Assembly: GCA_025175895.1 (NCBI GenBank)
Contig: CM045993.1
Location: forward strand, 62,810,621 to 62,874,620
Direction of reading: 5' to 3'
DNA: 64,000 nucleotides
DNA from: Wurfbainia villosa
Lineage: Eukaryota; Streptophyta; Magnoliopsida; Zingiberales; Zingiberaceae
Position 1 is the stretch's first letter. Each line of letters starts with the position of its first letter. This document shows, piece by piece, positions 45,138-55,191 of this stretch. A program made the translations under genes and the position numbers. The notes under the pieces were generated by a model. It searched no databases. It was not told where the DNA came from and worked only from the letters and a program-made list of their open reading frames with translations.

Positions 45138-46436
45138 TCACCGTGTCGGTCCTCCTGCCTGGAACCTTACTTGCGGATATGTAGTATGGAGGCGATCCAA
45201 TTCCTCCTGTAACTTGAAACATCGGCCACTAGTGTGGCCATACTCCGTATGATATTGGCAGAAGAATGGGGCGGGGGGGTTACGTGGGATCCCCCTGTAC
45301 CCTAAGGGTCGTTGTAGCAGACCCTGTTGATCATAGAATTTCATCTCTCGTTCCTTCCAAGTCCTTGCAGGAGGAAGCGCTTCAACGGCCATGATTTGTA
45401 ATGGCGGGACGGAGCGAACACCTTGTAGCATTGGATGAGGTCTCGGAACCTCCTGTCGAAAAGGTCTTGTATACTCCCGTCGAGGGGGCGCTTGAGGAGC
45501 AGCGGGACGAGCTCTTTCAGTTGGGACTGCTGCGGCAGTCCGTTCAGCTCTCCGTACCTTTAATCCTTCTTCTTCGCGGATAAACTGCTCTGCACGGCTT
45601 AGTAGCTCCTCATAACTATCCGTAGGTTGTCTTAACAAGGAACTGAGGAAGGGGCCCTCCTTCAGCCCGTGCTGAATAGCGCCTCTGAAAGATTCGAATC
45701 GGGCTGAGGGGATTCCCCTAGCTACAGAAGTGAATCGGTGAAGATACCCCCTAAGGGATTCTGAGGGTCCCTGGGTGATAAGCATTAACATAGAGGCATC
45801 CTGTTTATACGCCTTGCAGCTGACAAATTCCCGACTAAACATTCTCTGGAAATCAACGAAACAAGTGATGGATCCTGGGGGCAGAGTATTGAACCACTTT
45901 TGTGTCGAGCCAGTTAGGGTGGTTCGGAAGACTCGGCACTTGAGAGCGTCAGTATAACAGTGGAACGAGGTCGCTCCGTCAAATTGAGATATGTGCTCTT
46001 CGGGGTCCGTCGAACCATCATACTTATTGATCTGAGGATTCCAGAAGTAAGATGGAGGGAGCTCAGAGAGAATGTCCATTGTAAAGGGACTGGGCTCGTA
46101 TATTTCCGGAGGTCTGGTTGATTGACTTTCGCCCTATTCTTCCCTGCGCGTTTGGGTGAAGGGCATAGTGTTCTGAGGCGTTCTTCCCCCAAGTCCGCCT
46201 CCAGGCAAAATTTCCCCATTGACGGCTGTACGAGATGGAGGAGGCATTTCTAGGGGTGGGCCTCTGGAAGAAGGTTCACCGGAATGCGGATGCAGATATC
46301 CGGTCCTTCTCCTTTCCCTAGCGAGGGCTTCTGTAATAGCGTCATCCATCAGGGCCTTCAACTGCGATGGTAGAAGGGTGATGGGGTGCTCCTCCGCTGC
46401 AGAGGTAGCAGGTTGTTGTACTTCTTCAGGTTGCAT
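45138..46436 (-). pseudogene. gag: Tat gag
   Basis: Retrotrans_gag-type Gag. ATG (MQPEEV) at 46434-46436, just inside the primer site. Seen: PSQLKALMDDAITEALARE, then MDILSELPPSYFWNPQINKYDGSTDPEEHI, SREFVSCKAYKQDASMLMLI, LRGYLHRFTSVARG, and an end with FCQYHTEYGHTSGRCFKL (single zinc knuckle). A TAG at 46134-46136 interrupts it where the + strand copy has CAG, and a TGA ends it at 45138. Confidence 0.87.
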
Positions 46437-46457
46437 CTCGACGTCCAGCTCAAATGT

Positions 46458-46475
46458 TCCCACATACGGTGCCAA
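46458..46475 (-). other. Primer-binding site of the Tat element
   Basis: Minus strand TTGGCACCGTATGTGGGA, one base from the LTR at 46477. The + strand Tat (53532-53548) has the more canonical TTGGCGCCGTCTGTGGG. Two differences suggest decay. I do not assign the tRNA. Confidence 0.75.
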
Positions 46476-46476
46476 C

Positions 46477-47438
46477 TGATGCGGACGGGTGAAATCTGTT
46501 CCCTCCTTTCCAATGCAGTGAAGCACGGATGGAGATCTCAGAGGGTTAAGAGATGTAACAACGACATATCTCCGTCCTTCTTCTCCGGCGAGGCGGTTGT
46601 CGCTCCCCTTCTCCTCCTGCGTCCCCTTCTCTCTTGCTGGGTTGGAATAATTGCGGATCCCTCTTTCCTCCTCGCTTCCTCCCTTTTATCTTCCCTTTTC
46701 CTTCATCGTAACGTCGTGGGTTATCTCCATCGTACACGTGACCACCACCTTCACCTGGAGAATAATTCTGTTACAGATATGAGGAGTGAGGACTCCTTGG
46801 AATATTGCATGGGGCCTCCCAAGCCGTTGCCTAACACCTCTTCCTCTACTTTTCGGGTAACTAGGTTAGACTATCTCCCTCAACCATCCGCTTTGAGTGA
46901 AGCTAGCTTAGGTCTATAGCCCACGGGTACCCTAGCCCTAGGGTTCCTCATCAACCCGAACCAATTCCTCTTTTTCCCGTGCCAAACTTCCTTCGTATCA
47001 ATCAGATTAAGTCGACCCTCTATCCATCCCATCGGCTTCTGGAATTATCTAGCTGAACCAATTCTTGTTCCACTCTTAGCGAAGTGCCCTCCATCTCTTC
47101 TTTGTTGTGTCAATTGCTTCTGCTAACTCTCCCGTGCCAATTGCTTTCGATATTCTCCCGTACCAATGGCTTCTGATATTCGCGCCCGAACCAATGGCTT
47201 CTGATATTCGCGCCCAAACCAATGGCTTCTGATATTCACGCCCGAACCAATGGCTTCTGATATTCGCGCCCGAACCAATGACTTCTGATATTCGCGCCCG
47301 AACAAATGACTTCTGATATTCGCGCCCGAACCAATCTTCCTTTTCTCCCTTCGCTGAGCCGAATATTTTGGATCGGATCATGGGTCACCCGCTAACCCTT
47401 CTATTGGAAATTATGTAGAAAAGGTACTAGCAGTATCA
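46477..47438 (-). repeat. 5' LTR of the Tat/Retand-like element (962 bp)
   Basis: TGATGCGGACGG to GCAGTATCA. It aligns with 6963-7896 and holds seven repeat units (47137-47330) against six in the other LTR. Confidence 0.92.
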
Positions 47439-47443
47439 GTCTC

Positions 47444-47530
47444 CATTCTTGCTCTCCACGTCAGAAAATCTTCTCGGTTATATGGTGGTGGTGTGTTAAT
47501 GTCCCATCCAAGTTTGTCTTGGAATTCCAT
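47444..47530 (-). pseudogene. gag: Start of gag of the outer gag-only element
   Basis: ATG at 47528-47530: MEFQDKLGWDINTPPPYN, then the FLTWRARME block typical of the start of copia Gag. The frame leads exactly into 6957 and below after removal of the Tat element and one 5 bp target copy. Confidence 0.85.
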
Positions 47531-47598
47531 CTTTTTCACCCTCTAGCGGTGCTCCCTCGGTTGTTAAACTTGAAGAGTGGCCTCACTCTGATACCACT

Positions 47599-49169
47599 TG
47601 TAGGGGATCGTTGTAACGCTAGAGGGGGGTATGAATAGCGTTGTGTTATGCGTCGATGGAATTTGTTCGCGTTCATCTCTACAAAACTCATTATGCACAG
47701 CGGAATAATAATAAAAGCAATAATGAAATATGACAAACACGAACACAAGCATATAACATGGTTCGGAACCGAACGGTTCATACTCCACGGATCGAGCTCT
47801 AAAGAGCTCTAGTGATGCACACGCAATAACTAATCACAAATAACTCCTTCTCGACACAAGTCGAAGGTGGAGAAACCCCTTACAATGATTACACTAAGTA
47901 ATACAAAAGATACAAGCTAATACAAGTATAAAATACAATGTAAGTAAAGAAAAACAACTTTACAATAGCACTTTGGTTGATTGATCTTTGATTGCTTGAA
48001 TCTTGGTTGAAGACCCTGATTTGCAACAGCAAATTGCCTCAACAATCCTCAAGAAATCGCTTGCATTTTCCTCCTTCACGAACTTCATTTAAAGCTTCAA
48101 CCTATGCTAGAAAACGCCGATCAGTTGACTGCTCGGGACCATCAGTCGACTGATTCCACTGTTGTCGTGAGACAACGGCTAGATCCACGCTGGAAAAATC
48201 CAACTGATCCATCATCAGTCGACTGATCAAGCCTCCACTCGACTGATGGTCGCAGCAGTCGAGTGAGACTCCATTCTGTGGTCGAAACACCGAGCAACAG
48301 TCGACAGACCACATGATCAGTTGACTGCTCGTCCATCAGTCGACTGCTAGGCCATTTCCCACAGTCAAACCCTAGTTGACTCTTACAAGTCGACTGCCAC
48401 ATAGCACCAGTCGACTGCCACATGGCACCAGTCGACTGACACACCTCAAACATGAGGTTTTAACCTGAAACATGAGGTTTTACCCAAGTATGGTTACCCC
48501 ATAATTGCTAGATCACCCGTAGCCTAGACCTAAGCCTTCTAGCCATCTCCGTCAGTCTCACGTCTCTCGGATCCCTCCAAGTCATCCATTACTTGTTCAT
48601 CCATTGTGCTAGCCTTCATGTGCTTCCATCGGCTATGTCATGCTAACGGTGTCTACACCGCCAAGGCACATTGGACTTACACCGCCAAGACTCCGCTTGG
48701 ACTTTATGCCGCCAACTATTGGACTTATGCTACCAAGACTCTCGCTTGGACTTTACGCCGCCAATATCAAACCCCTTGGACTTCTCAAATGCCAAGACTC
48801 AAGCTTAGACTTTCCCTTGCCAACCCATGTTGGACTTTCCATGTCAAGACCCATGCTTGGACTTTTCCTTGCCAAGACCCATACTTGGACTTTCCATGCT
48901 AAGATTCATGCTTGGACTTTTCCTTGCCAAGTACTCAAGACTTGGACTTTTCATGACATGGTCAACTCCAGTCAACCATCAAAGTCTCCCTCGAGTCAAA
49001 CTCGAGTCCGGTTAAATATAACCCGGGTTGATTGTATAAACAATCTCTCTAAAACATCAACAGACATTAATGTCAAACATCAATGTCAACTCACTTTGTC
49101 AAACATCAAAACATCACTCGAGTTAAACTCAAGTCCGGTCAATCGTGACCTGGGTCGATTGCACCAACA
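47599..49169 (-). repeat. 5' LTR of the outer gag-only element (1571 bp)
   Basis: TGTAGGGGATCG to CACCAACA. The box CTAGAGGGGGGTATGAATAG is near 47620. Palindromes CAGTCGACTG occur at 48142-48151, 48215-48224, 48334-48343 and further. The CCAAG/CTTGGACTT array is at 48650-48950. Confidence 0.92.
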
Positions 49170-49386
49170 CATGATTCCCCTCCAACTGGGAATGCACCGT
49201 CTTTTCGTGGAATGAAGATGGAGATATCTGATTCTCCTACCTTTTTGTGCCCATGAATCAATCACCGTTTTATCTATCATGGCAGCCAGCTAGGTAGGGG
49301 ATCTCCTCAGCAGGAGATGCCTTGGGGGAGCTTCTAGCAGTTGCATCTCGACGTTTTGCTCAAAAGTTTCAACAAATGATGTTAAC
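49170..49386 (-). pseudogene. Remnant of a Tat-like element: 5' internal region and primer site
   Basis: Right-hand continuation of 1438-1980. On the minus strand it reads towards the LTR at 49387. TTGCATCTCGACGTTTTGCTC at 49341-49361 parallels TTGCATCTCGACGTCCAGCTC at 46431-46451 (gag start of the Tat element), and CAAATGATGTTAACTGATACGG parallels its primer site and LTR start, degraded. Confidence 0.6.
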
Positions 49387-50181
49387 TGATACGGTCAATT
49401 TTTGATCCTTTCCTTGAGAATGTTGGAGGAGGGTGAGTTCTTCAAGGTTGCAGCAGTAAATCTCTGTGAAGATTAAAATGCATTACGCGACCACCGACAC
49501 TTCCCGATGATGGCTCTACGAAGGTTAAGTCAGACAGGGAGGTTCAGAAGATGAAGAATATACCGTAATACCAAAAAGGAATGTTGTTAGAGAGAAAGTC
49601 CCTTTACCTTTTTCTCGACCTTGCCCTTATGTAGTAGCGCCGAGGTATCAGCTTTTTTCCACGATACATATACGATGTCTTCTGACAAATCATTAGAGGA
49701 CAAACACTGTGTAGAACCATCTACGTGGTATGCCACATAGATTATTGTTATCATACGAGCAAGCTATTAGGGTACAGGATATAACGACCATGACTATAAG
49801 ACATCTTTCTTGAGGTACCCCGACACCCATCCTTTATAATGACCGGTTTCTGTATATAGTCGAATGACTAATGGACAAAGTGATCGAGCGACTTAACCTT
49901 ATGGTGTAGCCGAGTGGCTAATGGGCGGAGTGGCATAACCTTCTAGTGTCGTCGAGCGGCTAATGGGTGGGGTGGCAGACCTGTCCCCTCACTTAAATAT
50001 CATGTTGTCAGTCGCTTCTTGATTCGGAGCTCAATGGTCCTTTTACTTCTAACCTCTTGTGTTATATCCCGAAGCCCCCTGATTAGTTTTCTAAAACTCT
50101 TGCGATTCCATCTATTGGGCTGGTTCTTCACGGGCTCTCATTTTCACTAGTTCGGCTTCTCAAGCCTTTTTGATTATATCA
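49387..50181 (-). repeat. Degenerate 5' LTR of an old Tat-like element
   Basis: Begins TGATACGGTCAATT, ends GATTATATCA, 795 bp; the ends fit the Tat TGAT...ATATCA pattern. The body is too degraded to align by eye with the other Tat LTRs. The 3' partner is not in the window, so the end at 50181 is a best guess. Confidence 0.5.
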
Positions 50182-50804
50182 AAATTTATTTTATTTTCGC
50201 AAAATTACTACATATCGATCATGTGAATACAGTGCAAATCATAATCTCTTTCTAGTGTTTTTTTCCCCCTTTCAAATACCATAACCAAAACTTTCACCGT
50301 GAAAGAAACATAATTAAATTTCTTCAGTTTCATCGTGGTCCTCTGTTTTCAGACAACTAGAAGATATCGGATTCTAGAATTGATGAGAAGAGGGGACCAG
50401 GTGGATTTTTTTTTTCTTCCAAGCTTTGGATCCTTGCTGCAACTTGTCTAGAGTCCAGTGAGATGCAAAGGTTCATATCAAATGAAAAGCCAGTGAGCCA
50501 CGTTCACTGTCCTCCTCTGAACCATTCTCTAGACCAAATTATGTGCGCTGCATGATTCACGTAAATAACGCTCGGCCGTGATATTGTTTTGGCGTATGTT
50601 AACATCTCCTACACACGACTATTTCATAATTAGCGATCAAAAATGGAGTTATGGTTGGCACTTGGCAGGGCTGTAATTGAAGGACCATGAGCTTGGACAA
50701 AACCGACGACTTCCAGTGGGATCAAGCGAAGACTTGAACTCTATATAAACCGTGGGAAGCTGCATTCATTATCATCTCGTGGAAGAGTATAAGCTATATA
50801 AGTC
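50182..50804 (+). promoter_or_regulatory. Upstream region of the HyPRP gene
   Basis: Noncoding, apparently unique sequence. TATATAAA at 50742-50749 sits 56 bp before the ATG, suitable for transcription starting near 50775. A second TATATAAG lies at 50794-50801, directly before the ATG. ACGTAAAT-like motifs occur near 50560. Nothing else recognisable. Confidence 0.65.
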
Positions 50805-51257
50805 ATGGCGAAGTGTCTCATGGCCGCTCTGGCGCTACTACTCGTAGCCAACTCCGCTCTTTTCCTACCTTCTCTCGCCTGCTCGTACTGCCCGACGCCA
50901 ACCACCACTCCACCGCCGCCACCGCCCAAGTTATCACCTCCCAAGTTGCCACCTCCCAAGTTGCCACCGCCGTCTCCCAAGCAACCACCGTCTGCTGGGG
51001 CGTGCCCCATCAACGCACTGAAGCTGGACGCGTGCGTGGACTTGTTAGGCGGTCTGGTGCACGTTGTCATCGGGCAAAACGAGAAGAACAAGTGCTGCCC
51101 GGTGATTGCGGGGCTCGCCGACCTGGACGCGGCGCTCTGCTTCTGCACCGTCATCAGGGCCAAGGCGCTCAACATCAACGTGTTGCTGCCCATCGCGCTC
51201 GAGCTCCTCGTTGACTGCGGAAAGCACGTGCCCTCCGACTACAAATGCCCTGTTTAA
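50805..51257 (+). CDS. Hybrid proline-rich protein with 8-cysteine (8CM) domain, 150 aa
   Basis: Secreted plant cell-wall-associated protein of the HyPRP/14 kDa proline-rich family. Seen: a signal peptide (residues 1-25, MAKCLMAALALLLVANSALF then LPSLA), a short Pro-rich linker (about 31-63, with KLPPP repeats), then an 8CM (hydrophobic-seed/LTP-like) domain with Cys at 67, 77, 97-98, 112, 114, 138 and 148 in the order C-C-CC-CXC-C-C. Length and order fit the family. The core promoter is a TATA box 56 bp upstream; no intron is needed, as usual for these genes. It lies alone between two retrotransposon blocks. Its likely role is in wall structure or stress response, not determined here. Confidence 0.95.
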   Translation: MAKCLMAALALLLVANSALFLPSLACSYCPTPTTTPPPPPPKLSPPKLPPPKLPPPSPKQPPSAGACPINALKLDACVDLLGGLVHVVIGQNEKNKCCPVIAGLADLDAALCFCTVIRAKALNINVLLPIALELLVDCGKHVPSDYKCPV

Positions 51258-52365
51258 CGTACTCATCGGTTGATCTCCGACAATGTTAAGCTTGTCGTAT
51301 CTATTAATATCGTGTGGAAGATCTTCAATAAGTGTAGCCTAGCTATCACAAAGCATATAGTTGCTTAATGTCGTATATATATATATATATTGTATCTTCT
51401 TTCTGTCGTCGAAATATTTTCCTTTTCTTTTCCAAATCGTTTTTCTTTTCTTCTTTAGTTGGAGGCGCACGTTGAATTTGTGCCCTGAGATCTTTTACCA
51501 GATGGCCATGCACCATCCATATATCATTTTCTGGCTTTCTAGTGATGGTTAGTTTCTTAGCACATCCTATCGATCACCCGGTGGTGTACGTAGGACAGGA
51601 CAGGACAAGGGCTTCTCACATTAAACAGTTATTTCAGAACATATTTAAAAACCCATGAAGCAATTGCTTTACATTCAAAAATATAACAACACATGCATCT
51701 TACTATTCTATATATGCCAAGTATATATATGCCGAACGAAAGATGAAACAAATAAGACTGACAAGTTATGGACTGGTGGCTGGGACAATGAATCTTGAGC
51801 AATGACCAAATGTTGGCTCCCCACTTGCGTAGTAGATGAAGCTGGTTGACTAGTGCACAAGATAAACCTTGATTAATGCACGAGGTCAGATAATATTTTA
51901 AAATAAGATTCAAAAATTGAGTCCTTGAAACTTTCAAATTCGTTTATTTATTTTGAGTATCTATAAAAAAAAATCAAGCATAATCAGCATTGCATAAAAC
52001 AAACATCTTTGATTCAGACTCTACTCTGATAGTTTTTTTTTTCGAGGTGAAATTGATTGAGGATGAAAATTATAACTATTTATATAATGGTCTTTATTAG
52101 ATATATACTCACCTTCACATGCCCTCTGCCGTTGCAGAAGGAAACAAAAATGAGTATTGTCAACGTTTTGCATCATGTAATTTTGGATCCATTTTATCAA
52201 TTTTCATTCAGAAATATATTCTTGTGATTTATACAATAAAATAAGTCAATGCAACTCTATGTATTCATTAAATGCTCTAGACCTTGCAATATTTCAATTA
52301 AGTTCCATCAACATCCTCAAATTTTTAAAAATTTGAATCTTTTCATTCTTCATTCATTTGATAAT
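51258..52365. other. Gene-poor unique region downstream of HyPRP
   Basis: 3' flank of the gene with AATAAG near 51328, a TA microsatellite at 51374-51390, and AT-rich sequence up to the + strand Tat LTR. A 102-codon open frame (51629-51937 minus) has no recognisable domain. No gene or RNA seen. Confidence 0.7.
51374..51390. repeat. Short TA microsatellite
   Basis: About eight TA repeats in the HyPRP 3' flank, likely in or just past the 3' UTR. Confidence 0.85.
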
Positions 52366-53530
52366 TGATACTACTGGTACCTTCTCTACATAATCTCCGA
52401 TAGAGGAGTTAGCAGGTGACCCATGATCCGATCCAAAATACACGGCTCAGCTAAGGAAGAAAAAGAAGAATGGCACGGGCGAATATCAGAAGTCATTGGC
52501 ACGGGCGAACATCGAAAGCAATTGGCACGGGCGAAAGCCATTGGCATGGGCGAATATCGGAAGCCAATGGCACGGACGAAAGCCATTGGCATGGGCAAAT
52601 ATCGGAAGTCATTGGCACGGGCGAATATCAGAAGTCATTGGCACGGGGCGAGCATCGAAAGTCATTGGTACGGGAGAGTTAGTGAAAACAATTGGCACGG
52701 TAAAGGAGAGACGGAAGGCGCTTCGCCAAGAGGTCGGTTCAACCTGATCAATACGGAGGAAATTTGACATGGGAAAAAGAGGAATTGGTTCGGGTTGATA
52801 AGAAGCCCTAGGGCTAGGTCACCCGTGAGCCATAGACCTAAGCTAGCTTCACCTAAAGTGGATGGTTGAAGGAGACAGTCTAACCTAGTTACCTGAGAAA
52901 TAGAGGAAAAGGCGTTATGCAATAACTGGGGAGGCCCCACACAATATTCTGAGGAGCCCTCGTTCCTCATGTTTGTAACAGAATTATTCTCCAGGTGGAG
53001 GTGGTGGCCACATGTACGGTGGAGATAATCCCCGACGTTATGATGAAGGAGTAGGGAAGATAAAAGGGAGGAGGCAATGAGAAAGGGAGGAGGCTCAATC
53101 ATTCCAACCCGGCGAGAGAGCAGAGGACGCAAGAGGAGAAGGAGAACCACAGTCGCCTCGCCAGAGAAGAAGGAAGGAGATCTATCGTTGTCACGTCTCT
53201 TGTATTTTTCTCGCTTTATGACATCACTGTAAAAGGTCTTCTCTCCTCCACCTTCGGAAACTTACCTTCCGTAAAGGAGGGCCTTCATAGTGAAAGTGCT
53301 TAGGCACTGCCTCCGGTGAGAAAGTTCACCTCCGTGGAGTAGGAATCCTTATTCCGAACCACGTTACATCTTGTGTCTGAGTCTCGATTGCTAGCATGGT
53401 TTTCTTGCGTTTCACCCATTTCATCTTCTTATTCTCTACTGATTGCGGCCTGTGAGAACCCTCTGAGACCTCCCTCAGTGCTTCATTGCATTAAAAATGG
53501 AGCGAACAGGTTTTCACTCGTTCCGCATCA
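52366..53530 (+). repeat. 5' LTR of the + strand Tat element
   Basis: TGATACTACTGG to CCGCATCA, 1165 bp. Reverse complement of the 46477-47438 LTR family. Repeat units with ATATCGGAAG and CATTGGCACGGG occur at about 52470-52690, less regular than the 28 bp arrays. Confidence 0.88.
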
Positions 53531-53531
53531 G

Positions 53532-53548
53532 TTGGCGCCGTCTGTGGG
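53532..53548 (+). other. Primer-binding site of the + strand Tat element
   Basis: TTGGCGCCGTCTGTGGG, one base after the LTR end at 53530; it is the form known from Tat/Ogre-type elements. Confidence 0.85.
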
Positions 53549-53570
53549 AACAATTGAGCTGGATGTCGAG

Positions 53571-54846
53571 ATGCAACCGGAAGAAGTACAACCACCTGCT
53601 ACCTCGGTGAGGAGCCCCATCATCCTTCTACCCTCGCGGTTAAGCCACGATGGATGGCGCTATCACGAAGCTCGCTAGAAAGGAGAAGGACGGATATCTG
53701 CATCCGCATTCGGGAACCTTCTTCGAGGCCCACCCGAAATGCCTCCTCCATCTCTCTAGTCAATGGGGAAACATTGCTTGGAGGCGGACTCGGGGGAAGA
53801 ACGCCTCAGAACACTATGCCCTTCACCCAAACACGCAGGGAGGAACAGGGCGAAAGTCAATCAACCAGGCCTCCGAAAGTATACGATCCCAGTCCCTTCA
53901 CAATGGACATTCTCTCGGAGCTCCCTCCATCATACTTCCGGAATCCTCAGATCAATAAGTATGACGGTTCGACGGATCCCGAGGAACACATATCTCAATT
54001 TGACGGAGCGGCCTCGCTCCACTGTTATACTGACGCTCTCAAGTGCCGAGTCTTCCGAACCACCCTAACTGGCTCGGCGCAAAAGCGGTTCAATACTCTG
54101 CCCCCAGGGTCTATCGCCTGTTTCGCTGACTTCCAGAGAATGTTCAGTCGAGAATTTGTCAGCTACAAGGCGTATAGACAGGACGCCTCTATGTTAATGC
54201 ATATAACCCAGGGACTTTCAGAATCCCTTAGAGGGTATCTTCATCGATTCACTTCTGCAGCTAGGGGAATCCCCTCAGCCCGATCCGAATCTTTTAGAGG
54301 TGCTATTCAGCACGGGCTGAAGGAGGGTCCCTTCCTCAGTTCCTTGTTAAGATAACCTGCGGATAGTTATGAGGAGTTACTAAGCCGTGCGGAGCAGTTT
54401 ATCCGTGAAGAAGAAGGATTAAAGGTACGGAGGAGAGCAATTTGCCTGATCCCAGCCCGAAAGGGCTCGTCCCGCTGCTTCCCAAGCACCTCTTCGGCGG
54501 AAGTATATAAGACCTTTTCGACAGGAGGTCCCGAGGCCTCGTCCGATGTTGCAAGGAGTTCGCCCCATCCCGCCATTACAAATCATGGCCGCTGAAGCGC
54601 TTCCTCCTGTGAGGACTTGGAAAGAACGGGAAATGGAATTCTACGACCAGCGAAGTGCTGCTGCAGCGACCCTTAGGACACGCGAGGATCCACGTAACCC
54701 CCACCCGTTCTTTTCCAATATCATACTAGAATCGGCCCGATGGTAGTGGATGTTTCAAGTTACAAGAGGAATTGGATTGCCTCCATCTGCGTATCCGCAA
54801 GTAAGGTTCGAGCGGGAGGCCGGCGAGACCCCCGACCCGATGTAAC
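53571..54846 (+). pseudogene. gag: + strand Tat gag, broken
   Basis: ATG at 53571 (MQPEEVQPPATS). Frames shift several times in the first 100 codons. The main gag block is open at 53654-54355 (PPKVYDPSPFTMDILSELPP, then SREFVSYKAYRQDASMLM), ending at TAA 54353-54355 where the minus-strand copy has CAA (LLRQPTDSYEE). After that the frame holds to about 54436 and then shifts again; the zinc-knuckle region (about 54720-54790) is in shifted frames. Confidence 0.82.
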
Positions 54847-55191
54847 CCGTCCAGGGCCATATAATCAACAACCTCGGGTCACTTTCCCCCAAACGCTTTC
54901 CCAGGAGGATGTCTCTCAAGAAGGTCCATCAGGTGAGGGCCCTTCATCCAATCTAGATAGCATTCCCACGCAGGGAGTTATTTATGTTATAGCTGGAGGA
55001 CCTACCGACGGGGACTCTAACCGGGCGCGGAAGTCGTACGCCCGTCTCATGGAGAGTTTGACCATCGTCACCGACCAAACTATTCAAGTCGCATCGCTCG
55101 TTTCATTCTGGCCAGAAGATCTACAAGGTGTCCTGCTGCCCCACACGGATGTCTTGGTTATTCGTATATCCTTGGCCAATTATGAAGTGGC
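54847..55191 (+). pseudogene. pr: + strand Tat protease, part left of the copia
   Basis: Open frame GPTDGDSNRARKSYARLMES, then SFWPEDLQGVLLPHTDVLVI and SLANYEV up to the GTGGC duplication. It continues in frame at 63438 after removal of the copia and one target copy. Confidence 0.82.

Larger units (their letters stand above)
6963..47438 (-). mobile_element. Tat/Retand-like Ty3/gypsy element with antisense genes, interrupted by an Athila-like element
   Basis: LTRs at 6963-7896 and 46477-47438 enclose, on the minus strand, gag, protease, RT, RNase H, a second RNase H and integrase (46436 to 41096). A long region with opposite-strand genes follows (7897-14117 joined to 39619-41000). Target duplication GTCTT (6958-6962) / GTCTC (47439-47443), one mismatch. 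Without the Athila-like insertion it would be about 15 kb, large as usual for Tat elements. The second RNase H and antisense ORFs are established marks of the Tat clade. I see no clear purine tract beside the 3' LTR at 7897. Confidence 0.88.
1981..49169 (-). mobile_element. Outer gag-only LTR retrotransposon (copia-related), interrupted by a 40 kb nest
   Basis: Two LTRs (1981-3515 and 47599-49169) flank a minus-strand internal region carrying a gag gene and no protease, integrase or RT. The perfect target duplication CATGA flanks the element (1976-1980, 49170-49174). The primer site on the minus strand is TGGTATCAGAG (tRNA-iMet type), immediately inside the right LTR. A Tat element (6963-47438) sits within gag; without it and one duplication copy the element would be about 6.7 kb. 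Elements with terminal repeats and gag alone have been described in plants as TR-GAG elements. Assignment to that class is from structure. Confidence 0.88.

Noticed and set aside
49387..50181. Possible host promoter or regulatory DNA upstream of HyPRP
   Set aside because: The ends and adjoining primer-site-like sequence fit an old Tat LTR better. The HyPRP promoter is in the unique DNA after 50182.
50741..51266. Overlapping ORFs on both strands of the HyPRP gene (150, 133 and 73 codons)
   Set aside because: Shadows of a GC-rich gene. Only the + strand 150 aa frame has a signal peptide and the 8CM cysteines.
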